Below are positions 23,849 to 29,978 of a stretch of DNA of 29,978 nt, piece by piece. The stretch spans positions 1 through 29,978 of the forward strand of contig CAZYWP010000022.1 of NCBI GenBank assembly GCA_964651495.1. The letters are read 5' to 3'. Source of the stretch: CAZNVB01 sp964651495 (lineage in GTDB: Bacteria; Acidobacteriota; Aminicenantia; Aminicenantales; UBA8522). How positions within the stretch are numbered: the stretch's first letter is position 1; each line of letters begins with the position of its first letter. The translations under genes and the position numbers were made by a program. Under the pieces are notes generated by a model. The model searched no databases and was not told where the DNA came from. It saw nothing but the letters and a program-made list of their open reading frames with translations.

Positions 23849-26527
23849 CTACTCGGGTGATATAACCGGCTTCAGCCGGAGCTTCAGGGTTTCGATGGCC
23901 TGATGGCCGACTTTGAGCCTGAGGCCGCGGGCCTCACTCTCAACCGGCTTCCCCTCTTCCTCAATCATGTTGACTATCTCCGCTTTGGTCAGCAGAAAGG
24001 AGAACCTCAGCCCGACCTCAGAGTCCTTCCCCTCGATCTCGACGAGCCTGACGATCACCGAGTCGTCGTCCTCGCATTTTTTGACCGTGCTCACGAGGAC
24101 ATTCGGAGCGGAAACGGAGAAAAAGCTCATCTCCTCAGGCAGCCCGGCATCGACCTCTGCCTTGGGAGCTACCACGGGAAACAGCGGGCAGTTGGCCTCG
24201 ATCCCCGCCCGGTATCCGTTCCGCCATCCCGCGGGGTGAGAATAGAGCGAGAATCGATAGCGGTGGTCGCCCTCCTGGAGATACCAGTTCCCTTCGCCAT
24301 GGCAGCTCCGCCGGGACGCCAGCAGGACCGGCTGGAGGACCGGATAGGCGGCCGGGCCGGGAGTCGGGTCCTGATAGTCGTTGACCGCCACGCTGGTGCT
24401 GAGAGTTACGCCGAAATGCCATCCGCCGGCGCTCAGGAAATTCTGGACTTCGCGGGGCCGGATCTCGGAACACGGCTCGTCGTAGTTCAGGTTTCCGTAG
24501 GCCGGGCCGCCCGTGCCTGGGATTTCGCTCCTGCCGACCTCGATGACGCCCATCGGGACTTCGTAGGCGACCTCGCCGCCGGGGACGCCGACGGGCAGAG
24601 CCAAGCGGAACTCACGGTAGGGCGCCCCGTCCCAGTTCAAGATGGCGACCTGGCAGTCGATCCTCTTGAGATGATTATAGATAGCTATCTGTTCCTCGAT
24701 GGTGCAGGACTCCAGTTTTTGCTCCAGCCGGAAGACAGCCCGCAGCGGACCGGATTCCAGGAGATCAAATTCCCAGCGCGTTTCGTGAAGGCTGAGCTTA
24801 TCGAAACCCTCCATGGTGGGCTGCTGAACACGGCCGAACTCTCCCGCGCCGTTTCCCACTGACTGCATAGTGAAAACCTCAAACCCCAGGAATTTATCCG
24901 TGTTCAGGAGGTCGCAGCCGAGTTCTTTGTCAAAGACCCGTTTGACCCCGCCGGGGGCCAATTCCAGCCTGTAGTACGTGTTTTCATAGCGGTCGGCCGG
25001 CAGAATCGTCCGGACCGGAAAGGGAGGGGCGTCCCGGTCTTCGACGACGTAGTATGTCTTGTATCCCAGGGGAGGAACATTCTTGGCGATGAACTCGAGC
25101 CGGGTCGTCCCCAGCTTTTGCCCGGGTTGAGGAAGCAGCACTTGAGACGGCATCACCTGTCGCCCCGCATCCAGGACCCGCCATTGGCGAAGGGCGGAGT
25201 CGACGATGATTTCGACCGAGGCCGAGCGCTCCCAGGAGAGGCTGTTGAAAACGACGACGGGAATTCCTTCCGCCGACGCTGTTTTCACCCTCGCTGCGAT
25301 AGTCTGAACGGCAGCCGCCAGCATCTGTTTTCCTTGGTCCCGGGCGAATTCATACTTTTTCCGGAACAGCCGGTCGGTGACCTGGCCTTCTTTGCCGCCC
25401 CAGCCGTGGTCGGGATAGATGGCGGCCCGCCAGGCGTCCGAGAGCGGACCGGCGGGATAATTCTCGAAATCGCCGCCCAGCAAGGATGCGATCGTGCTGA
25501 AAATTTCGGCGGCGGGCAGCAGAATCCCGGCTTCGCGCTGGGCGGCGATGGCCCAGTGATGGGTGGGGCCGTGAATGTACAGCCAGAGGTTCGGCCGTTC
25601 TCCGCTGATGGGGTCGAAGTTCGGGGCGGTCTTGGTTAGGGCTTCGAAGAACCGGCGGGCCGATGAATACTGCATCGTTGAGGCACCTGAGCCGCCGGCC
25701 GTCCGATGCCCGGCATTCCAGAGCTTGATCAGGGGGCCGAAATCGGTCGGCTGGGAGAAATCCACCGAATGGAGGAGGGGAAATTCCGGCGCGACCTGCC
25801 GGGCTGCGTAGTCAGCGCTCCATTTGGCCAGCTTCTCCTCAAGGACTTTGGCGCCCTCGGCAGGAACCGCGCCCAGGATCGAGGAGGCGTTGGTGTAGTG
25901 GCCGGGCGAGTAGGCGAGGACCGACGACCCGTCCGGGCTCGACCAGCGATAAAATCCCTCATGGTACCGGCTGATCACCATGAACGGAATCCCCGCCTTG
26001 CTCAGGATCTGCTGCATCTGGAGGGCCCGTCCCGGGACATCGGGGTTGAAATAGACCCTGGCATCGCAGCCGGGGAAATTCGCCTTCAGCCATTTCCGGC
26101 CGAAATAGGTCTGGCGGACAAGCTGTTCGCCGCTGAGCAGCGATTCGTAAGGCTGGTTGAACGTAGCCCCCCACTCGAGCCTTCCCTCCCGGGTGAGGCG
26201 AAGGATTTCGTCGCGACTGTCGGGATGCCGCTCCAGATATTCCATCAGGTTGAGCATGTTTTCCATGACGAAGCAGTAATCGGGCGATTTCCTCATCATC
26301 TCCAGGGCGGGCGTGATGCAGTGGGTGTCGCGGTACTCGATGCAGGCTTCGGGGCTGTTCATCCAGGCAATGTCCTGGTGGCTCGATGAGATGATGTGGA
26401 GTCGCGCTCCCTGGCCTTTGTCCGAGCCGGGGCCGGTCGTCGGCCGCTGTTTTTCGTTTTGCCCCGCCGTCAGGCCCAGGCTCAAAATCAGGAGAATGGG
26501 GATAACAGGCCCGCATCTTTTCGGCAT
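23849..26527 (-). CDS. Exported GH38 alpha-mannosidase
   Basis: An 892-residue enzyme with a signal peptide (MPKRCGPVIPILLILSLGLTA). SSSHQDIAWMNSPEAC (about 47-62) holds the H-x-D zinc ligands and tryptophan of family 38. YFNPDVPGRALQMQQIL (about 159-175) carries the zinc-binding nucleophile Asp. FMVISRYHEGFYRWSSPDGS follows. The C-terminal 450 residues are beta domains with the family's G-Y-x-x-Y-x-V and L-x-R-x-E elements. The length fits bacterial GH38. It would release alpha-linked mannose from glycans in the periplasm. A GAGGAGG ribosome site precedes the ATG. It lies 39 nt after the sugar-binding lipoprotein gene and 40 nt before the second fucosidase gene, so all three probably form one transcript. 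Confidence 0.9.
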   Translation of the reverse strand: MPKRCGPVIPILLILSLGLTAGQNEKQRPTTGPGSDKGQGARLHIISSSHQDIAWMNSPEACIEYRDTHCITPALEMMRKSPDYCFVMENMLNLMEYLERHPDSRDEILRLTREGRLEWGATFNQPYESLLSGEQLVRQTYFGRKWLKANFPGCDARVYFNPDVPGRALQMQQILSKAGIPFMVISRYHEGFYRWSSPDGSSVLAYSPGHYTNASSILGAVPAEGAKVLEEKLAKWSADYAARQVAPEFPLLHSVDFSQPTDFGPLIKLWNAGHRTAGGSGASTMQYSSARRFFEALTKTAPNFDPISGERPNLWLYIHGPTHHWAIAAQREAGILLPAAEIFSTIASLLGGDFENYPAGPLSDAWRAAIYPDHGWGGKEGQVTDRLFRKKYEFARDQGKQMLAAAVQTIAARVKTASAEGIPVVVFNSLSWERSASVEIIVDSALRQWRVLDAGRQVMPSQVLLPQPGQKLGTTRLEFIAKNVPPLGYKTYYVVEDRDAPPFPVRTILPADRYENTYYRLELAPGGVKRVFDKELGCDLLNTDKFLGFEVFTMQSVGNGAGEFGRVQQPTMEGFDKLSLHETRWEFDLLESGPLRAVFRLEQKLESCTIEEQIAIYNHLKRIDCQVAILNWDGAPYREFRLALPVGVPGGEVAYEVPMGVIEVGRSEIPGTGGPAYGNLNYDEPCSEIRPREVQNFLSAGGWHFGVTLSTSVAVNDYQDPTPGPAAYPVLQPVLLASRRSCHGEGNWYLQEGDHRYRFSLYSHPAGWRNGYRAGIEANCPLFPVVAPKAEVDAGLPEEMSFFSVSAPNVLVSTVKKCEDDDSVIVRLVEIEGKDSEVGLRFSFLLTKAEIVNMIEEEGKPVESEARGLRLKVGHQAIETLKLRLKPVISPE

Positions 26528-26566
26528 GTCGCCTCCTCAGTGGCGGTCTCTGGCCGGCGCGCTTGG

Positions 26567-27574
26567 TCATCGATCCAGGATCGAGACGTCGGGGACGAGC
26601 AGGCGGCGGATCTCCGGCCGGTTCATGTTCTCGGGCGTGGCCATGAAGACTCCCGTGTCGAGGTATTTTTCGTAGGGCTGGCCCCTCAGGTGGGCTACGG
26701 CTGCTTTCACGCTTTCGTAGCCCATGCGGAAGGGGTCCTGGACGACCAGGCCGGCGAGCGCTCCTTTCTCCAGGGCCTCGATGAGCTTGGCCGAGGTGTC
26801 AAAACCGACATGAATCACCTTCCCCGCCAGGTCGTGGTCCTGGAGGGCCCGGAGGCAGCCGAAGGTCGAGGATTCGTTCGGGGTGAAGATGGCCTCGACG
26901 TCGTGAAACCGGGAGAGAAGGTTCTCCGTCGTCTGATAGGCGGTCTCCGTGGTGATGCCGGCATACTGGTTGTCTGAAAGGATGCTCATAGCAGGGAACT
27001 TCTCCCGGATGACTTCGAGGAATCCTTCCTCCCTCTGCCGGCCGCCTTCGACGCTCTCCATGACCCGGATGAGAATGAGCTTGCCCCGGCCGTTCATGAG
27101 CTTCCCGATGTGCTCAGCCGCCAGTCGTCCGCCCCGGCGGTTGTCGGTGGAAATATAGGCGATGTGGTGGTCTCCGGCCAGGGCCGAATTGAAGATCACC
27201 GTCGGAATCCCCGCCTTTTTCGCTTCGACCACGGGCGGGACAAGGGCGCGGTCGTCCAGGGGCGTCAGGACGATGGCGTCGACGCCGGCGGCGATCATCG
27301 TCTCGACGATCTGGACCTGTTCGTTCCGGTCATCCTCCTTGAGCGGGCCTTTCCAGACGATCCTGACGCCCAGCTCCCCCGCGGCTGTCTGTGCTCCGGC
27401 ATGGATGGCCTTCCAGAATTCGTGGGTGGTGCCCATCGGGATGACCGCCAGGCGCAGCTCTTTGGCCCGTCCCCCCGCGGCGCGATCGGCCTTTTGACAC
27501 GAGGAGAGAAGGAGGCTCCAGGCCAGCGCGAGGACGGCAGCGGTAACCAGGAATTTATTTTTTCGCCGGGGCAT
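26567..27574 (-). CDS. Sugar-binding lipoprotein (RbsB/Peripla_BP_4 type)
   Basis: A 335-residue lipoprotein from the ATG at 27574; a GTG eight codons upstream is in frame but less likely. The signal ends LLLSSC (Cys26). The mature part is a two-lobed periplasmic binding protein: LAVIPMGTTHEFWKAIHAGA opens lobe 1, GVDAIVLTPLDDRALVPPV follows, then YISTDNRRGGRLAAEHIG, IFTPNESSTFGCLRAL and VQDPFRMGYESVKAAVAHL. These are hallmarks of ribose/galactose-type ABC receptors. No permease or ATPase gene is present in the window, so it may serve a distant ABC transporter or act as a sensor. Its place just before mannosidase and fucosidase genes suggests that it binds a released sugar or small glycan. 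Confidence 0.88.
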   Translation of the reverse strand: MPRRKNKFLVTAAVLALAWSLLLSSCQKADRAAGGRAKELRLAVIPMGTTHEFWKAIHAGAQTAAGELGVRIVWKGPLKEDDRNEQVQIVETMIAAGVDAIVLTPLDDRALVPPVVEAKKAGIPTVIFNSALAGDHHIAYISTDNRRGGRLAAEHIGKLMNGRGKLILIRVMESVEGGRQREEGFLEVIREKFPAMSILSDNQYAGITTETAYQTTENLLSRFHDVEAIFTPNESSTFGCLRALQDHDLAGKVIHVGFDTSAKLIEALEKGALAGLVVQDPFRMGYESVKAAVAHLRGQPYEKYLDTGVFMATPENMNRPEIRRLLVPDVSILDR

Positions 27575-27622
27575 GTCAGGGATCCGCAAACATAGCACAA
27601 AGGATGTCGAAAATACAGGACC

Positions 27623-28489
27623 TCAACCCGCCGGGACCTCCTTTTTCAGCTTCTTGAGCTGTTCTGCGGCGGTCTCAACAGCCTTCTTGATCTCGGGATT
27701 GCCGGGGTCGAATTCGAGCAGGCCCTGCCAGAGAGCGATGGCCGCGCTGAGATTGCCCTTGCGGTACTCCTCCAAGCCCTTCCGGGTGATCTGAGTGCGG
27801 CAGTTAGCCAGACCTTCCTCCAGGGATTTCAGGGAAAATGACGGCGGTTGTCCGATCTTCTGAGCAAAGGCATATTCTTTGAGAAGGGCGGCATAGCCCT
27901 TCCCCGCCGTTTTGAAGTCGTTTCCGGCCATGGCGGCATCGGCCAGCCGCTTGACCTCCTCCAGAGCATGTTGGTAACCCGCCCTGAGGTCCGGGTCTTT
28001 GATCCCCTCTGCGCCGGGAATTTTGTAGGCCTCGAGCGTTTTCTGGAAATCGCCGGCCTGGAGCGATTGCCGGGCCCGTTTCTCTGCCAGGACCGTTCGG
28101 CACTCCTGAATTCTCCGGTCCAGGAACGGCGGCCGGAAGGAGAGATGCTGTTCGAGCTCCTTGAACCGGGGATAGTTCTTAAGAAGGATTGAATACGTCT
28201 TTTCGGCCGCAAGAAAACCGCCACCCTGGAAGGCCCGATCGGCGTCCCCTTTCATCTGCTCAAGGGCCCTGATGTACTCGTTCCGGACCGGCGCTTCTTG
28301 GGGATACCTGAGGTATGCAGACTGAAAAGAATCGATCGCCCTCTGGAAATTTCCCGCGGCCAGGAATTGTCGGGCCACACTCAGGCTGGGCTCAAAGGCC
28401 GGTGCCTTCTTGACGGCGCAGGTTGCGAGAAGGCCAAGAGCGGCGAGGAGGAAGAAATTCTCTACAGTCCGGAGAAAAGCCCGCTTCAT
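27623..28489 (-). CDS. TPR-like lipoprotein
   Basis: A 288-residue protein with a lipoprotein signal (FFLLAALGLLATC, Cys24). The rest is helical with tetratricopeptide-like units, for example ARQFLAAGNFQRAIDSFQSA, ADRAFQGGGFLAAEKTYSIL, ARQSLQAGDFQKTLEAYKIP, ADAAMAGNDFKTAGKGYAAL and GLEEYRKGNLSAAIALWQGL. About five repeats are visible with the usual small-residue and aromatic pattern. Such proteins act as scaffolds at the inner face of the outer membrane or in the periplasm; no enzyme activity is seen. Its ATG overlaps the HD-GYP stop by 4 nt (28486-28489), so the two are translationally coupled and probably work together. Confidence 0.8.
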   Translation of the reverse strand: MKRAFLRTVENFFLLAALGLLATCAVKKAPAFEPSLSVARQFLAAGNFQRAIDSFQSAYLRYPQEAPVRNEYIRALEQMKGDADRAFQGGGFLAAEKTYSILLKNYPRFKELEQHLSFRPPFLDRRIQECRTVLAEKRARQSLQAGDFQKTLEAYKIPGAEGIKDPDLRAGYQHALEEVKRLADAAMAGNDFKTAGKGYAALLKEYAFAQKIGQPPSFSLKSLEEGLANCRTQITRKGLEEYRKGNLSAAIALWQGLLEFDPGNPEIKKAVETAAEQLKKLKKEVPAG

Positions 28490-29853
28490 TCTCTCGGCCT
28501 CTGGGAAAAATCGGCCGCCCGCTTTTCCAGGAGACGGATGTAACGTGCTGTCAAGCCCGGGTCGAATTGAACGCCGGCCAGTTCGGCGATTTTTTTCCGG
28601 GCTTCCTCTTCACTGAGCGCGTCACGGTAGGGGCGGTCCGAGGTCATAGCGTCGAAAACGTCGGCCAGGGAGATAATGCCCGCCAGAATCGGAATCCTGT
28701 CTCCTTTCAGCCCGTCCGGATATCCCGTCCCGTCATGCCATTCGTGGTGGGACCTGACGGCGGGGATGTATTTCAGCAGCGAGGGAGCTTTAGCCAGGAT
28801 TTCGGCGCCGTACTCGGGATGCCGCTGCATCTCGCGCTGCTCCGAAGGGTCGAGCCGGCCCTGCTTGTGCAGGATGGAATCGGGGATCTTGATCTTTCCG
28901 ACGTCGTGGAACAGGCAGGCGACTTCGAGGTCCTCGATCTCCTCCCGGCCGAGTCCCACGTCCCGGCCGAGCTCGAGGGCCAGCTGGGCCACGCGGGTGG
29001 AATGGCCGAGAGTGTAGTTGTCCCGGGCATCGATCGCCGCCGCCAGGACTTTGACCGTGGACACATACGCCCCTTCGAGGTCTTGAGCGTACTGATTCAA
29101 TCTGTCCCGCTGGGCCGTTATTAGAGCCGTCATATCGTTGAAGCTCTCGGTCAATCGGCCCAGCTCATCCCCGGAGTAAACCCGGAGAGGCCGGCTTCGT
29201 TTCCCCTCCTTGAGCTCGGCGACACCGGCAGAGAGCTCCTGGATGGGCCTGGTCAGGAATGTAGAAAGAAGGATACTCGTGGCGATGCCCAGGCAGAGAA
29301 TGACGGCAAAGACGGCGATTATTTTCTGCCGCGCATCCTTCTTGGCGGCGGCCAAGTGGGATTTGTTGATTCCCAGGACGACCGAGCCGAGGGCTTTGTC
29401 CATGAAGGCGATGGGACTCGAGATCTCGAAGAGGCCGGCCGTTCCCACCGGCATTTCGCTAATAACCGTCCCATCCTCATGAGCCCGGACGACCCGTCCC
29501 TCTGCGGCCTCGAACAGTTCGCCCATTTTTTGGACATCGCTGTGGACGAGAATCTTGCCCGCGGTGTCGGTAATGGCGATGTATTCGATGTCGGCGTTGG
29601 TTTCCTTGATTTTAAAAGCCAGGGTGTCCAGGCCGGGGAGGTCCCCGGAAATCAGGCTGTAGCCGGCGGGCGAGGCCACGCTCCTCCCCAGGGATTCGGC
29701 CCGGGTCAGGACTTCGTTCAAGATATGCCTGTTCATGATCCGGACGGTGATCGCGTAAAACCCGAGAGAGGTTACGATCAGGAGCAGAAGCACAAACAAC
29801 GCCGCTTTGCTGCGGATTTTTTTGAACGGGGCCAGGTTGTCTTTTTGGGTCAT
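28486..29853 (-). CDS. Membrane sensor with HAMP and HD-GYP phosphodiesterase domain
   Basis: A 455-residue signalling protein. Membrane helix 1 is at about 17-36 and a periplasmic sensor of single-Cache type spans 37-175 (YIAITDTAGKILVHSD inside). Membrane helix 2 is at about 177-200, HAMP at 201-252 and a short coiled linker follows. The HD-GYP domain spans about 265-450. The metal-binding HD pair is H316-D317 in LFHDVGKIKIP, and HHEWHDGTGYPDGL (369-382) contains the GYP loop. HD-GYP enzymes break down cyclic di-GMP; residue conservation suggests this one is active. It heads the run TPR lipoprotein, sugar-binding lipoprotein, GH38, GH29, with intergenic distances of 50 nt or less. Confidence 0.92.
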   Translation of the reverse strand: MTQKDNLAPFKKIRSKAALFVLLLLIVTSLGFYAITVRIMNRHILNEVLTRAESLGRSVASPAGYSLISGDLPGLDTLAFKIKETNADIEYIAITDTAGKILVHSDVQKMGELFEAAEGRVVRAHEDGTVISEMPVGTAGLFEISSPIAFMDKALGSVVLGINKSHLAAAKKDARQKIIAVFAVILCLGIATSILLSTFLTRPIQELSAGVAELKEGKRSRPLRVYSGDELGRLTESFNDMTALITAQRDRLNQYAQDLEGAYVSTVKVLAAAIDARDNYTLGHSTRVAQLALELGRDVGLGREEIEDLEVACLFHDVGKIKIPDSILHKQGRLDPSEQREMQRHPEYGAEILAKAPSLLKYIPAVRSHHEWHDGTGYPDGLKGDRIPILAGIISLADVFDAMTSDRPYRDALSEEEARKKIAELAGVQFDPGLTARYIRLLEKRAADFSQRPRE

Positions 29854-29900
29854 CCGAACTTCACCTGGATAATCATTGAAGCAGGGCTGAATAATTAAGA

Positions 29901-29976
29901 CTAACAGAGAAATAGGGAGAATTCAAGGAAATGAATGGAGTCCTCCGGGAAATCAGCGTTTTGGATTCTCTGTTAG
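29901..29976. repeat. 11-bp perfect inverted repeat upstream of the HD-GYP gene
   Basis: CTAACAGAGAA at 29901-29911 is repeated as its exact reverse complement at 29966-29976, with 54 bases between. It lies in the 125-bp leader of the HD-GYP gene, so it could be a paired operator or an end of a mobile element. A chance match of this size is roughly expected once in a window this long, so the evidence is weak. Confidence 0.3.
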
Positions 29977-29978
29977 GC

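Noticed and set aside
23903..24862. 319-residue plus-strand frame inside the GH38 region
   Set aside because: It is a shadow of the mannosidase on the other strand with no domain signal.

Overview
The window is GC-rich, gene-dense DNA from a bacterial chromosome. It contains a 100-base run of N (17102-17201), so it is a scaffold from a draft or metagenome assembly. Several products have signal peptides or lipoprotein signals (M55 peptidase, two fucosidases, alpha-mannosidase, sugar-binding lipoprotein, TPR lipoprotein, DsbD-N-like protein). This suggests a Gram-negative, glycan- and peptide-using heterotroph. The overall gene content resembles uncultured Acidobacteriota/Aminicenantes-type genomes; that placement is inference, because no rRNA or other marker is present.

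Layout. (1) 1-1663: a sodium-coupled NSS-family amino-acid transporter and a 48-residue single-helix partner of MetS type. (2) 1686-4845, minus strand: a family-2-like glycosyltransferase followed 4 nt later by a Maf pyrophosphatase / RumA-type rRNA methyltransferase fusion. (3) 5308-7367, plus strand: a HAD phosphatase and a glucosyl-3-phosphoglycerate-synthase-like enzyme, which together look like a two-step glucosylglycerate/mannosylglycerate compatible-solute pathway. (4) 7397-12391: a broken tandem duplication. A dead POT-transporter fragment follows the intact synthase, then comes a reverse-strand GT-C membrane glycosyltransferase, then a dead 3' synthase copy followed by the intact POT transporter. 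(5) 12405-15819, minus: redoxin, DsbD-N-like protein, TrmJ-type methyltransferase, GNAT acetyltransferase. (6) 15871-18342, minus: a second GT-C glycosyltransferase and TruD, cut apart by the assembly gap. (7) 18577-19176, plus: pyrE. (8) 19321-29853, minus: M55 D-aminopeptidase and two GH29 fucosidases, GH38 alpha-mannosidase, sugar-binding lipoprotein, TPR lipoprotein and HD-GYP sensor.

How the genes work together. Region 8 reads as one glycan-use island. Mannosidase and fucosidases would trim exogenous mannose/fucose-bearing glycans in the periplasm and the lipoprotein would bind a released sugar. A membrane HD-GYP protein at the head of the run may link it to c-di-GMP. Regions 3 and 4 pair osmolyte synthesis with peptide uptake.

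The most unusual feature is a dispersed, hairpin-rich element in three copies (4980-5183, about 18382-18495, 21729-22106). All three carry a nearly invariant 44-base core, and each core lies 23-35 bp upstream of the -35 box of a good sigma-70-like promoter, always in the same orientation to the gene served (HAD phosphatase, pyrE, fucosidase). Other points of note are the gpgS/POT duplication with a 314-base perfectly identical patch, a probable leaderless truD transcript, the Maf-RumA fusion, and a duplicated C-terminal module in the GT-C enzyme.
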